A stretch of 64,000 nt of DNA, taken from the NCBI RefSeq assembly GCF_003144245.1, contig NW_020289975.1:1321496-1385495 (forward strand). Reading direction: 5' to 3'. The stretch is from Jaminaea rosea. Lineage: Eukaryota > Basidiomycota > Exobasidiomycetes > Microstromatales. The translations under genes were made by a program, and so were the position numbers. Each line of letters starts with the position of its first letter. Position 1 is the first letter of the stretch. This document shows, piece by piece, positions 1 through 11,103 of this stretch. The notes under the pieces are model-generated. The model saw only the letters and a list, made by a program, of their open reading frames with translations, was not told where the DNA came from and made no database searches.

Positions 1-869
1 TGCTAGTCTAGCTCGAAATGGAGAGGGATCGAGGATTTGGCTTTACAACAAGTCAAGCGTGGCTTGCCCTGTGCGAATCGATGAGCGAGCGAGCAAATGA
101 ATGAGCCAACCTTGCTGCTTTGCCTGGCTGCGAATGATGGCCGGGCGTTGGCTGGGCTGCTGCCGCCAATCAACCAACACCTCCTCTCCTTCCTTGTCCG
201 ACTGGCTTCGAACGCGTCCATCGGCGCGACTGACGGACGGCTCACATGCTGTGTGGCCGGGGGACGCTGATCAGTGGTCCCTTTCATCCCCCCTTATTGC
301 TCCGTGCTTGGCGGCCACTTGCTTCCTCATCGCCGGCGTCATCGAAGTCGGCCTCCGCCAGTACGCTGTCGTCGGAATGAAGCGAAGATCGAGCAGTGCT
401 GGCTCTGGCTCTGGCTCTCACGTCACAAGTCATTGGCGGCGTGTGCCTCTCCTCCGTCCATGCAGGGAGGTTGGCCGAAAGGTGGCTGCATTGGCTGTAA
501 GGAGGCCGAGCGCGGACTGGCAGCCATAGGCGGCTGCCGCGAGCGAGAAGTGAGAGGGTTCAAATAGAGTAGAGTAAAACAGGCTTGAGCAGATGAGCTT
601 GCGAGCTGGGTTGAAGATGGTACCAAAGAGGCAAGGGCCAGAAGCAACTCATGATGAGATCCGAGAGCGAGGTCAAAGTCCCGACAGGCCGATAATGACG
701 ATCGATGAAGAGCACAAACAAGGTTCCGTCCCGACTTCGAGCAGCAGGTATGAACCGCTTACATAATCGAAGCCCACCCCGATAGCGGAGAGAAGAGTCG
801 AAGATTGCGAAAGTGGGGAAGAGAGACAAGGCGCATACAACCACCATCCACTCTCACTCACCGCTAGCC
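1..869. other. Intergenic region upstream of ADE2
   Basis: No recognisable gene. The open frames here overlap on both strands and show no family motif. A short CTGGCT-type tandem run lies near 399-420. The last few hundred bases before 870 must contain the ADE2 promoter and leader. Confidence 0.5.
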
Positions 870-2798
870 ATGGAATCTCGAGTAGTCGGCGTGCTCGGCG
901 CAGGCCAGCTCGGCCGCATGTTCGTCGAGGCAGCCAGTCGCCTCAATGTCCAGGTGCGCCTTCTCGACGCTGGTCAGTCTGCACCAGCAAAGCAGATCTG
1001 CTTCGTCCCTTCAGCCTCGAACCCAGCTCAATCAGAGCACGTCGATGGCTCCTTCGCCGACCCTGAGAAGATCAAGCAGCTAGCAGAGAAAGTCGACGTC
1101 CTCACCATCGAAATTGAGCATGTGGATGCCAGGCAGCTGCAGGCCGTTCTGGATGCCGGCATCGTCAAGGAGGTCCACCCGCTTCCAGCGACCATCGCCC
1201 TTATCCAGGACAAGTACGCTCAGAAGAAGCATCTCATAGCTCATGGCCTGCCAGTCGCCGACTTCGTCTCCGTCGGCTCAGAGTCTGCTCTGCCCAAGGA
1301 CCCAGCAGCTGCTGCCAAGGAGCAGCTCGAAGGCGTGGCTGCCGCCGGGAGGAGCTTCGGCTTCCCCTTGATGCTCAAGTCGAGGACGCAGGCCTACGAC
1401 GGCAAGGGCAACTTCGTTGTCAAGGAGGGAGGCAAGGCGATAGAGGGCATCGAGGCGCTCGGCAACGGTACGCGCGGTCTCTATGCCGAGAAGTGGGCGC
1501 CATTTGTTAAGGAAGTAGCAGTCATGGTTGTGCGAAGCTCGACTGGCGAGGTCAGAGCATACCCGGCAGTCGAGACGGTTCATCGTGACAACATCTGCCA
1601 CACCGTCATTGCTCCCTTGCGATATGGCAAGGATGCTACCGTCGGGCAAAGGGCGAGAGAAATTGCGGAGAAGGCCGTCGCTACCTTTGGAGGCGCAGGC
1701 GTGTTTGGCGTCGAGCTGTTCCTCATGGAAGATGGCGAGCTCCTCATCAATGAGATTGCCCCGCGGCCTCACAACTCTGGCCATTACACCATCGAAGCAG
1801 CCGAGACGAGCCAATACGAGAACCATCTGCGAGCGATCCTCGGCCTGCCGCTGGGAGGCACAGCCCTCAAGGTGCCCGCTACATGCATGGTCAACATCCT
1901 CGGCCTCGCGGACCTTGACAAGGACAAGGATGCCATTCTCAAGACAATGGCACCCGCCGTGGCTAGCTTGACCGTCCCCGGTGCTACTGTGCACTTGTAC
2001 GGCAAGGTGGGCTGCAGAAAGGGGAGGAAGATGGGTCACATCACCGTAGTGGCGCAGAGTGATGCTGAGCTGCACGCTCGAATGGAACCTATCCTCCACG
2101 CACTCGAGACGGCCATTGAGGCGGCGCAGAATGGCAGTTCTCTCCCTAAGGCGCTTCTACCAGAGGGCGCACGAGAAGCAGCGCAGGCTTCTTCCTCATC
2201 ATCATTCTCCTCATCCGCCCAGCAAACTCTTGACTCCCTCTCCCCGATCACCCCGACCCAACCCTCCTCGCTCGACTTCAAGCATCCTCATCCGCTCGTA
2301 GGCATCATCATGGGCTCTGATTCCGACCTGCCCGTGATGCTTCCCGCAGCTCAACACCTGAAACGCTTCAACGTGCCCTTTGAGCTCACAATCGTCTCGG
2401 CTCACCGCACGCCGGACCGAATGAAGGCGTACGCACGTTCGGCTGCATCAAGGGGGCTGCGCTGCATCATTGCCGGAGCAGGAGGAGCGGCGCACTTGCC
2501 GGGTATGGTAGCAGCGCAGACTGTCCTGCCCGTCGTGGGCGTGCCAGTGAAGGGATCGACGTTGGATGGGGTGGACTCTCTGCACTCGATCGTGCAGATG
2601 CCGAGGGGAATCCCGGTGGCTACGGTCGCGATCAACAACTCGACCAATGCAGGGTTGCTGGCGATCAGAATCTTGGCTGCTGCGGACGAGAGGTATGCAG
2701 CGATGATGCAGCGCTACATGGATGATATGGAGGAAGAGGTACTGGGAAAGGTGGATCGATTGAGTCAGCAGGGTTGGGATTACGTTGTCAAGAAGTAG
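870..2798 (+). CDS. ADE2: Phosphoribosylaminoimidazole carboxylase (ADE2), PurK-PurE fusion
   Basis: Carboxylates aminoimidazole ribonucleotide to CAIR in de novo purine synthesis (cytosol). The single-exon product is 642 aa. The N-terminal half is an ATP-grasp PurK module, opening [16 protein letters not shown], with the metal/ATP-site stretch [22 protein letters not shown]. The C-terminal PurE module starts near residue 475 with [14 protein letters not shown], then SAHRTPDRM and [15 protein letters not shown] Ser-rich linker (about residues 435-470) makes it longer than yeast Ade2 (about 570 aa). The frame is open upstream to 813, but the first ATG is at 870, directly before the conserved [10 protein letters not shown] start. 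In yeasts, loss of this enzyme gives red or pink cells. No missing catalytic segment was seen. Confidence 0.97.
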   Translation: MESRVVGVLGAGQLGRMFVEAASRLNVQVRLLDAGQSAPAKQICFVPSASNPAQSEHVDGSFADPEKIKQLAEKVDVLTIEIEHVDARQLQAVLDAGIVKEVHPLPATIALIQDKYAQKKHLIAHGLPVADFVSVGSESALPKDPAAAAKEQLEGVAAAGRSFGFPLMLKSRTQAYDGKGNFVVKEGGKAIEGIEALGNGTRGLYAEKWAPFVKEVAVMVVRSSTGEVRAYPAVETVHRDNICHTVIAPLRYGKDATVGQRAREIAEKAVATFGGAGVFGVELFLMEDGELLINEIAPRPHNSGHYTIEAAETSQYENHLRAILGLPLGGTALKVPATCMVNILGLADLDKDKDAILKTMAPAVASLTVPGATVHLYGKVGCRKGRKMGHITVVAQSDAELHARMEPILHALETAIEAAQNGSSLPKALLPEGAREAAQASSSSSFSSSAQQTLDSLSPITPTQPSSLDFKHPHPLVGIIMGSDSDLPVMLPAAQHLKRFNVPFELTIVSAHRTPDRMKAYARSAASRGLRCIIAGAGGAAHLPGMVAAQTVLPVVGVPVKGSTLDGVDSLHSIVQMPRGIPVATVAINNSTNAGLLAIRILAAADERYAAMMQRYMDDMEEEVLGKVDRLSQQGWDYVVKK

Positions 2799-2924
2799 GC
2801 GGGACAAGGCAAGAAGGGCAATGATAGACCGCGACGTACGAAAATCGAAGTGTGCTGCTCTTTGTAATGGGTTCTGATTGCTACAGACGTTGGACGCCGG
2901 CGTTGTTTGCTTTGCCCTCTCATT

Positions 2925-4874
2925 TTAGTCGACCGTGACGTCTGGGTCCCTCACTGCAAGCACCGTCGAGTGCTGCCCACCTGCACCCACCATGACGGCC
3001 TTGTGGCCCTTGAACTGCTTGCTCTTGACCTCCGTAGGCGTCTGTGCTGCCTCCTCATCGCCCAAACCCAGCTGAGACTGGTTGCCAAAGCCCCACGAAT
3101 AGAGAGTACCGCCTGTGCCCACCGCAAGGACGTGACGTGCCCCCGAGGACAGGTAGGCGATCTTTGAGTCGCCGCTCGGGAAGGGGACGTGTACGGGCGT
3201 GGCGATGAACTCGTCAGGCGGCGGGCCCATGACCGGGGGAAGGTCATCGGAGGAGACGACGTTAGCCATGGCGGCATTCACATCGCTACCGCCAGCTGAA
3301 GCCTTCTTTGCCTCCATTCTCTTCTGCCACGCCTCCGTCTCCACCTTCAATAGCTCCTCGCGAGTTTCGCGCCACTCGTCGCGCATCTTCTTGACCTCAA
3401 TCATGGCCTCGTGCTCTGGTGCCAATCCAAGCTCGCAGCCGTCACATCGTCCGCAGCCAAAGACGCGGCCATCGGAAAGGAGGAAGAGGGAGTGGTGCTG
3501 CCCGGCTTCGATGCTAACGACACGGACGGAACCGTCGGCGCTGAGTGACTTGGGGCTAAGCGCCGTGATGAGGCGAGGGGTGGGGACAATGTCCTCCTCG
3601 GTATCGATGCCGACTTGACGCAGCGAGTTGAGGCCCCATCCGTAAACTTGACCCTTCTTGTCGACTGCGAAAGAGTGGTACGCGCCGGTGCCGATCAGGA
3701 CAATGTCGCGCAGGCCGACCTTCTCAGGGTTGAGGCCGTTGATCTTGCGACGCTCGATGATGCGCCTGCCGAGTTGTGCTTGCTGTCCGTTGCCCCACGA
3801 GTAGACCAGTCCGGTAGTTGTGAGGGCGAGAACATGGTCATCGCCACATGCTACTTGGACGAAGGAATGCTGAAGGAGGTTGGGAAGAGAAACGGGCTGG
3901 AACTGCGTCTTGGAGGAGCCGACTTGACCATCGAAGCCGAGCAGGCCGTCGTTGGAGCGGAATGATCCCCAAACCCTGACCTGGCCATCTTCGCTGAGTG
4001 CTACCGATACACTGTCTCCTGCGGCAATCCTCGTCGCCCTGAACTGCTCAACTTCGCCCTGCGTTCCTCCACCCGCCGCCTTGCTTCCCGGGAGTGTACC
4101 CCTGCCGGTAGGCGAAAGACCCTCAACCAGCATCGGCTCCGTCTCGAAGACCTCTGCCTCGACGTCTGGCTCTCTTGTCGTACTCCTGCCCAGCGCGGCG
4201 TTGTCGTTGATGCCCCAGCTCCAGACACGCCCTTGCCCGTCAATGGCGAGTGTATGCATGCCTCCAGCTACAATCTGCTCAAGACCACCAACTCCAAAGT
4301 CGCCATTGGCAATCTTGTCTGCAACCCAAGCATGCTTGCGAGGACGCTTGATCTCGTCGAGGGCATCGGTGCCCAGGCCGTGTTGACCCATGTCTCCATT
4401 GCCGAATACGAAGAGCTGGCGGGGAAGCGCAGCGGACGATGAGGATGAAGAGGAGGAGGATGCTCCAGTGGCAGGAAAGCCGATGGGCAAACCTGCCTTG
4501 AGCTCTGCGAGGGTAATCGGCTTGACAGGAGCAGGGAGAGGATTGATGCCTTGCTTGACTGAGTAGACAGGACCCTGTCGAGCTCGACGGGTCGGAGTGC
4601 CGGGTGCGAGTGAGCCAGCGCGCAGCTTGGTAGCCGCCATTGGCGTAGAAGGCGTAGTAGCCCTCTTTGCGACCTTGCTCTTGTTCTCTATGGCTGCGGA
4701 TGCGCTGCGTTTGCGGCCGTTGCCGTTAGGAGCGGCTGAGCGTGCAGGGACAGCGTTGTAGAGAGGGGTAGGGAGGCAAAGACGTGTGAGGGTCCAGGGG
4801 AGTGTCAGGGACACGGCTCATTACGCGGCGTATCACGAGGGGTTGCGGCTATTGCTCTCACCTTTGGGCGCCAT
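2925..4874 (-). CDS. RCC1-type Ran guanine-nucleotide exchange factor
   Basis: Chromatin-bound exchange factor that loads GTP on Ran (yeast Srm1, fission yeast Pim1) and so drives nuclear transport and spindle assembly. Two exons are inferred: 4874-4862 (ATGGCGCCCAAAG) and 4735-2925, separated by a 126-nt GTGAGA...CTCAG intron, giving 607 aa. The basic N-terminus (GRKRSASA, KSKVAKR) looks like a nuclear localisation and DNA-contact tail. RCC1 propeller signatures follow: LFVFGNGDMGQHGLG, RVWSWGINDNAALG, VACGDDHVLALT, VYGWGLNSLRQVG, LYSWGFGNQSQLGLG. An acidic/basic helical insertion (about residues 445-490, EWRETREELLKVETEAWQKR) lies between blades, and similar inserts occur in fungal homologues. 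The 5' splice model is inference from phase and motif; the body is certain. Confidence 0.93.
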
Positions 4875-5144
4875 CTTGTCGAGAGAAGCGGAGAGCTCGA
4901 GTCTGTCGTCAAATCGAGGTTGAGTTCGGGAACAAAGCAATGAAAGATGAAGCGGGTCGAGCGCTCAAAGTGTTCTTCTCGATTGGGCAGTCAGTCGCGC
5001 CCCGGCCACGTTTTTGAGTTGAGCCAGTCCACGAACGGAGAGAGACGAAGTTGAATCTCAGAACGGACAGAGCAGCGAGTTGCGACTTGACCACCAAGAC
5101 AGACCTTCGCGCTCGTCCTCCATCGACCTCTGTTGGCGTTGGGC

Positions 5145-6809
5145 ATGCGAGTTGGCTTCAGCCGAACTCTGCCTTCTCTTCGATTTCCCCTTCTTCCTGC
5201 TCGTCCCGCTCCTCTGGTCAGAATGGCGTTCGCCTCCTCTTCCTCTTCATCAACAGCTGCGACGCCGCCGCCGCGCTCATATGCGTCGGCCATTGAGGCG
5301 CTCAATACCCTGCAGTCAAATGCTGCCACGATCGCTGCGACGAGGGCAGCTGGTGGGAAGTATAATGACTGGCTCATACCAGAGATGGTCGAATATCTTG
5401 AGAGGGCAGGACATTCGCAGCAGGAGCTTGACCGGCTTAATGTCATCCACATCACCGGCACCAAGGGAAAGGGAAGCACTGCTGCCTTTTCCAATTCGCT
5501 CCTCCTCAAGGCTCTTGCCGATCAGGAGAATGGCGATGGTACTGTATCCACGCCTGGACCGAAAGTGGGACTATATACAAGCCCGCATATGCTTCTGGTT
5601 CGCGAGCGCATCAGGCTCGACGGCATGCCCATCGATGAGGAGACGTTCACTCGAGCCTTCTGGCGCATCTGGGATGCCTTTGAGGCGACGGCAGATCAGC
5701 GAGCACGCCCAGAGGTGACCCCTGCTCGGCCCGTCTACTTCAAGTTCCTGACTGTACTCGCGCTGCACATCTTCCTCTCTATGCCGTCAATACGTGCCGT
5801 CATCCTAGAGGTAGGCATCGGAGGCAGGTATGACTCCACGAACATTGTACCCAAGCCGGTAGCCTGTGGAATCTCTACCCTCAGCTTGGATCATCAAGTC
5901 ATCCTGGGCAATTCCATTGAGGAGATTGCTTCGCAAAAGGCCGGCATATACAAGCGGGGAGCGCCGGCTATCAGCGTGGCCCAACCCTTCAAGCAGACGG
6001 AGGCGGTACTACGAAAGGCGGCGGAAGACGTGGGCGCGAAGGAGCTCAAGGTCTTGCCGGAGGTTGCGGAGAGTCCAGTGTCGTCAATACGACTCGGCCT
6101 CCCCGGGCCACATCAGGTCAGCAATGCTCAGCTGGCGCTGAACCTCGTTGACTGCTATCTGAAAGCGCAGGGCATCGCCAAGTCGGTCTGGAAGGATGAC
6201 GGCTCGCCGTCGGAATGGGCTACGGATGCATTGGCTTCAGCTCGCTGGCCAGGCCGATGTCAGATCGTTCCAACCTCATCCGCGACTTTTTACCTCGATG
6301 GCGCTCACACTTCCGACTCGCTAGCGCTCTGCGCCCAATGGTGGCAGTTAGAGTCGCCCGCCTCAGCCAGCGACGTGGAGCGCACGCTCATCTTCAACTG
6401 CACGAACGGACGCAACGCGAATGAGCTCCTGTCGGCTATCCTATCCGCCGTGGCGAACGGAGCGTCGTACTTTACTCGTATCGTCTTCTGCACCAATATC
6501 CCGTATCGCCCGGGCGCCAGGTCAGGAGGCGATCTGACGAACAACATGGTTGACTCGAATGAGGTGCAAAGCCTGTCGGTGCAGCGTGATCTGCAGTCAG
6601 CGTGGGCTCAGCTTGTCAAGCCAGCTGCGGTGGACAATGTGCACGTCTTGCCGTCCATTGAGGATGCCCTTGATACCTTCAAGGGGCCGTCGTCTCTCAA
6701 GAGGCAGCATGTTATGGTCGCGGGTAGTCTGCATCTCGTCGGCGGAGTGATGAGCCATCTGAAGGACGCCGGAGCGCTGGATGAGAAGTTGGAGGCGGTG
6801 CAGGCGTGA
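5145..6809 (+). CDS. Folylpolyglutamate synthase
   Basis: Adds glutamates to folates so that they are retained and used in one-carbon metabolism (yeast Met7 family). Motifs: ATP-binding loop VIHITGTKGKGSTAAF, folate-site YTSPHMLLVRERIRLDG, ILEVGIGGRYDSTNIV, and the C-domain FYLDGAHTSDSLALC. Single exon. The first ATG at 5145 gives 554 aa and an Arg-rich, acid-free leader (MRVGFSRTLPSLRFPLLPAR) typical of a mitochondrial presequence. A second in-frame ATG at 5223 (MAFASSSSSS) would give a 528-aa cytosolic form. Both forms are known for this family in other eukaryotes, so dual initiation is plausible but not shown. Convergent with the NC2-beta gene, 175 bases away. Confidence 0.95.
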   Translation: MRVGFSRTLPSLRFPLLPARPAPLVRMAFASSSSSSTAATPPPRSYASAIEALNTLQSNAATIAATRAAGGKYNDWLIPEMVEYLERAGHSQQELDRLNVIHITGTKGKGSTAAFSNSLLLKALADQENGDGTVSTPGPKVGLYTSPHMLLVRERIRLDGMPIDEETFTRAFWRIWDAFEATADQRARPEVTPARPVYFKFLTVLALHIFLSMPSIRAVILEVGIGGRYDSTNIVPKPVACGISTLSLDHQVILGNSIEEIASQKAGIYKRGAPAISVAQPFKQTEAVLRKAAEDVGAKELKVLPEVAESPVSSIRLGLPGPHQVSNAQLALNLVDCYLKAQGIAKSVWKDDGSPSEWATDALASARWPGRCQIVPTSSATFYLDGAHTSDSLALCAQWWQLESPASASDVERTLIFNCTNGRNANELLSAILSAVANGASYFTRIVFCTNIPYRPGARSGGDLTNNMVDSNEVQSLSVQRDLQSAWAQLVKPAAVDNVHVLPSIEDALDTFKGPSSLKRQHVMVAGSLHLVGGVMSHLKDAGALDEKLEAVQA

Positions 6810-6984
6810 GTGACGTAGGGAGGAGCTAATCAGCATGGAAGAGTAGATGTCAAACTTGTACAACATAGAAGCAGACGCAAGCAACAGGATAATCGTATGG
6901 TCGATTGATACATGCAGATTGCGCTCGTACAGGCGCGTGAAGCCGCTTCCTGGTGCCCTCGCCTTCTCTCACTTTCCCTCCTCC

Positions 6985-7506
6985 TCAGCCTTGCGCCTCA
7001 AACCTCGCCCTACTAGCCGCAAAGAGTGCCTCTTGCTGCTTTTGCAGCTCCTCGTCCGTCAAACCCGCCATTGCCATCTTGCTGTTCTTCTTTTCGCGGT
7101 ACTTCAGCTCGGCCTTGTGCTCCTCCAACACCGTGTCGATGTCCTTGAGGTACGACTCGAAGCCCAGATCTTTGAGCGCTTGAACGCAGTGGTCTGAGCC
7201 GATTGTTCTTTTGCCGGACTTTTCGCAGAGGTCGTTGGCTTCTGATGATACTAGGCGGATGAATTCTGTAGGCGTGGCATGGGTGATCATGGTGGTCAGC
7301 GAGAGAGTCATTGATAATGAGGGGAAGATTTGGGCGAACGTACCTGTGCACGCCTCCATGATGAGGTCTTTCGTCTCCTTGGCGACGCTGAAGTCTCCAG
7401 GAAGCATCTCTGCAATGAGCTTGTAGACGGTGGCTCGAGGCAGACTGACCTCCTCGTCACCGGCACCGCCTGAAGAAGGGCCCGCGCGGTCTTCACTGTC
7501 AGACAT
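6985..7506 (-). CDS. Negative cofactor 2 beta (Dr1), histone-fold repressor
   Basis: NC2-beta pairs with NC2-alpha through a histone fold, binds TBP on promoters and blocks TFIIA/TFIIB entry (yeast Ncb2, human DR1). Exons 7506-7344 and 7265-6985 with a 78-nt intron (GTACGT...CTACAG) give 147 aa. Splicing restores the family string KDLIMEACT-EFIRLVSSEAND exactly across the junction. Histone-fold helices: LPRATVYKLIAEMLP, VAKETKDLIMEACTEFIRL, and TIGSDHCVQALKDLGFESY. The C-terminal Gln-rich tail is short. It sits tail-to-tail with FPGS and about 660 bases from HOM2, which it faces head-to-head. Confidence 0.95.
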   Translation of the reverse strand: MSDSEDRAGPSSGGAGDEEVSLPRATVYKLIAEMLPGDFSVAKETKDLIMEACTGTFAQIFPSLSMTLSLTTMITHATPTEFIRLVSSEANDLCEKSGKRTIGSDHCVQALKDLGFESYLKDIDTVLEEHKAELKYREKKNSKMAMAGLTDEELQKQQEALFAASRARFEAQG

Positions 7507-8170
7507 GGCGTAGAGGTGTCGGGTGGAGGGGGCCGGCCTCCCCGTTTGATGTGTGCGGTAGCTAGCTTTCTGGAGGAGCTGAAGCCTTTGCTTTTGATGC
7601 GATGGCAGCGCGCTGTTCTACCCTTTGTTCTGCTTTGCTTGAACCGTGACGCTGATGTTTCTTGTTGTCGCTCTCTCCCTCGCGGCTCGCGGAGGTTTGA
7701 GCGGCGCGTCAAGCGAGGGTGGGTGGGACGGAGAGACGTCAAGCAAAGCGGAAGGCGCCGCTCTTATGTACCTCGACGTCGAGCCACCGCCGCCCCGCTC
7801 GCGGCTCCTTGAGCGCACTGCGATGTGAGCGACTGTCAGGGCCGAGCGAGCTTGTATGAGGTAGAGTGATGAAGCCGATGTATGAGGATGACATCCGAGG
7901 TGCGGATCGTGACGACTGAGCTCAGGAACCAAAGCGGTGCTCATGTGCAGCCATCTCATTGATTGGCTGTGAAGGCGCGCTCACCATGTTGTGAGGCGGG
8001 AGCAAAGGCGGCGGGCTGTCTCCGCCATGTGCAACGAGGCGTCGAGCTCAGACGGAGACTGGGCGCTCAACTCTCCGCCCGTCGTCAAGGCGGCGGACTG
8101 GAGTCACGACATCTCATGCAGAGCAGATCTTCGCGCACCGTCTTGTCCTCCTGCTCCCACCACTGTCATC
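7507..8170. promoter_or_regulatory. Divergent intergenic region NC2-beta / HOM2
   Basis: 664 bases between two head-to-head start codons. No protein family was recognised. The open frames overlap on both strands and are probably chance. It must hold both promoters; no defined operator was seen. Confidence 0.5.
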
Positions 8171-9362
8171 ATGTCCTCGCAACAAGCATCCTCCTCATCG
8201 CCCAAGCGCAAAGTCGGCATCCTCGGTGCCACCGGTACCGTCGGGCAGCGCTTCATTCTCCTCCTGACTGCCCATCCTGACTTTGAGATTCACGCACTGG
8301 GCGCTTCCTCCTCGTCGGCAGGCAAGAGCTACGCCAAGGCTGTAGCCGGTCGATGGAAGCAGGCCAAGGCCGTCCCAGCCAATGTTCGTGACTTAATCGT
8401 TCAGGAATGCACAGTACCCAACTTCAAGGACTGCGACGTCGTCTTCAGCGGCCTGGACAGTGGGCCTGCAGGTCCCGTCGAGTCGTCGTTCAGAGAGGCC
8501 GACTTGCGAGTCTTCTCCAACGCAAAGAACTATCGTATGGACCCCGTGTGCCCGCTCGTCGTACCGCTCGTCAACCCAGGGCACTTCGACATTATCCCTC
8601 ACCAGCGCGCCACGCTCAGCCCCTCGCCGAAAAAGGGATTCATCATTACAAACGCCAACTGCTCCACGACGGGCATCGTCGTTCCGCTCAAGGCGCTGCA
8701 GGACGCCTTTGGGCCCCTGGACAAGATCATGGTATCTACGATGCAGGCCATTTCTGGTGCCGGATATCCCGGGCTTTCCAGCTTCGACATCCATGACAAC
8801 GTTGTGCCCTACATCTCGGGCGAGGAGGAGAAGTGAGTGCGCCGCGCCTGAAAGAAGAAGACAGCTTCATGATGGGGCGATATCTGACTCTCACTCTATC
8901 TCGTCTCTCAGGATTGAATCAGAGACGGCCAAGATCCTCGGCGATCTCAGCAAGGACAACAACTCCTTCGTCAACGCTCCCGTTACCGTCTCAGCCCATT
9001 GCAACCGCGTACCCGTAATCGATGGCCACACAGAATGTGTCTCACTCTCCTTCCAACGCCGCCCTCCACCCTCCATCGAGCAGGTTCAAGCAGCTCTCCG
9101 CAACTACGTCTGCGATGCTCAGAAGCTCGGCTGCCACTCTGCCCCTGCACAGACGATTGAGGTGCACGACGAGCCCGACAGGCCGCAGCCTCGTCTGGAC
9201 AGGGATTGGCAGAATGGTGCCGGCGTCAATGTGGGGAGGGTGAGGGACTGCAAGATCTTCGATGTCAGGTTTGTGGTGTTGAGCAACAATGTGCAGATCG
9301 GGGCCGCTACGAGCAGCGTCATGAATGCGGAGATTGCCCTGAAGAAGGGCTATCTTGACTAA
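8171..9362 (+). CDS. HOM2: Aspartate-semialdehyde dehydrogenase
   Basis: Reduces aspartyl phosphate to aspartate semialdehyde with NADPH, the branch-point step to threonine, methionine and isoleucine. It is absent from animals. Exons 8171-8832 and 8912-9362 with a 79-nt GTGAGT...CTCAG intron give 370 aa. Motifs: Rossmann loop VGILGATGTVGQRF, active-site Cys in ITNANCSTTGIV, catalytic segment ISGAGYPGLSSFD, and the C-terminal PVTVSAHCNRVPVIDGH with the conserved His and Arg. The junction (GEEEK-IESETAKIL) matches the family. An open frame runs about 60 codons upstream of 8171, but the family start is MSSQQ...KVGILGATG, so 8171 was chosen. Confidence 0.96.
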
Positions 9363-9525
9363 AGGCAGAGGGTTGAGGAGGCGCAGAGGGCGTCGGGCAG
9401 ATGGCGAAGACAATAGATATTACCATTCGGGATGGAACCATGTCGAGCTCATGATGCTGTGCGTCGGGCGCTAGTGACTACGCTTCAGCCGCCTCCGTGC
9501 TCGCGGTCTCTCTGCCTCGTTCTGC

Positions 9526-10347
9526 TCATCCACCGCGGTTCTTGAGCTCCATGACCTGTGCAAAGGGAAGAGCAGAGCAGGGAGAAGTCAGTTACGAGCT
9601 CCAGTGTATCGTCGTCTTGTACGCTCGTCTTCTGCAACTAACCAATCGGACCTTCTGCCTGATCATGTCGGCGAACCTCCTCCTATGGCGCTCACTCATC
9701 TTCCTCCTCCTCTCCTGGTTCGGCTTCTCATACCGCTCCCTACGCTTCAGCTCATGAAAGACACTGTTGCGACTCAGGATGCCCCTCAGGCGGGCAAAGG
9801 AGCGCTCAAAGTTGTTGTTGACGACTACGGTACGGCCTGTAGAGGGTGTGACAATTTGCGGCGTCCATTGGTGGAGGCGGCGTGAGGCCCAGGCTTGCTC
9901 TTGGCGCTCAAGGACAGACTCAGGAGAGGAGGTGTAGGATGGGGCGGAAGGATCGGAGTAAGGCGACGAGTATGGGCCTCGCTGTGAGGATGGGCTAGAA
10001 GAGGAAGAGGGGGAGAGGGCTGCTTGGACGTTGTCCCAGGGACTGGAGGAGCTCCCGCTTTGGCTGCCTGGGAGGGAAGCTGACGATGCTGACGAGGATG
10101 ACCCAGCTTGAGAGGCAGCAGCAGTAGCTTTCTCTTCAGTAGGTTCCGATGGCGACGCTGCATCGCTCAACGGGCTGGCTGGTGGTCGCTGGTTGCCATC
10201 TTGGCGCAATGGCTGCCAGGAAGTAAAGCTTCGCAGAGGCGCCGCCGCTCGCAAGCTTGTCGATGAAGCCTGGGTGAGCAGCGATGATGAAGCTGCTGTC
10301 GGCGAGGCTGCTGCGATGCGCAAAAATGCCGACCCTGCTCTGAACAT
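9526..10347 (-). CDS. Mitochondrial small-subunit ribosomal protein bS21m
   Basis: S21-family protein of the mitochondrial ribosome. Exon 10347-9643 plus an inferred 30-nt final exon 9555-9526 (ending VMELKNRGG) give 244 aa, joined over an 87-nt intron with a GTTAGT donor. The N-terminus MFRAGSAFLRIAAASP is a typical mitochondrial presequence. A long Ser/Pro-rich region follows. The S21 domain is at the C-terminus: FERSFARLRGILSRNSVFHE, then a run of Arg/Lys with RRKMSERHRRRFADMIRQKV. Without splicing the frame would end in RAYKTTIHWSS, which is less like the family. The terminal exon is inference; the S21 domain itself is clear. Confidence 0.85.
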
Positions 10348-11103
10348 GGTCGCAGATTGGTGTGGGGATGGGTGAGATGCGAAGCTCTCAAAGTCACTCG
10401 CTCGAGAGGCGGAAGGAGCCACTTCTTGACATCGGACCGGAGCCGAAGCCTCCCAACGGCCTCAGCCTGTCACTCCTTGTCGCCTCATCACAACAGGATG
10501 CTGATTGGGTCAAATTGAGCCTTCAATGGGGGCAATCTCTGAGCTATCAGGGTGCCATTGGCCAAATTTGAGCTCTTCCCTCGCTTTGCCACCTGCTCAA
10601 CCACAAATCACGCTGATGCAGACCTTGTCAACCTCGTGAGTTGACGCGACGCGGGAGGCGAGCGGTTGTCGACGGAACAGGCGGGCACGGCGTGTGGTGC
10701 GAGCGGGCCACAACTTTAACCACCCTTCCTCATCCTCACGAGCTCACCAGACAACGACAGCGGGCTTTTCCAACTCCTTGTGACCCATCATCATCCTCGA
10801 ACATCGTTCGCGAGCATCCTCTGATACCCCAAGCGCGAAAAAACACGACTGCAATACCTGACCACGCTGCACAAAGCCATCCGCTTTCCCTTCTGCCAAT
10901 TCATGCTCTTCGTCCAAGGCTGCCGCTCCCTCACAACATAGAGCCACCAGAGCAGCTTCAGAGACGATCAAAGCTCTTGGTCAGCCAGAAGCTCCCACAA
11001 GCAGCTGGCATTCCGAGGCCTCACTATTGGCGAGAACCCCCCTCGGCCTGCGTCCCAGTCATTCATTCGTTCATAGCACAGCAGCAAAACACCGTCTTGG
11101 CTC
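10348..11103. promoter_or_regulatory. Divergent intergenic region bS21m / CENP-A
   Basis: 756 bases between two head-to-head genes. The open frames inside are short or low-complexity and no product is recognisable. It holds the promoters of a mitochondrial ribosomal protein gene and of the centromeric histone gene. Confidence 0.45.

Noticed and set aside
1528-1971. Antisense and alternate-frame open frames within ADE2 and other genes
   Set aside because: They lie fully inside recognised genes and lack motifs. Such shadows are expected in GC-rich coding DNA.
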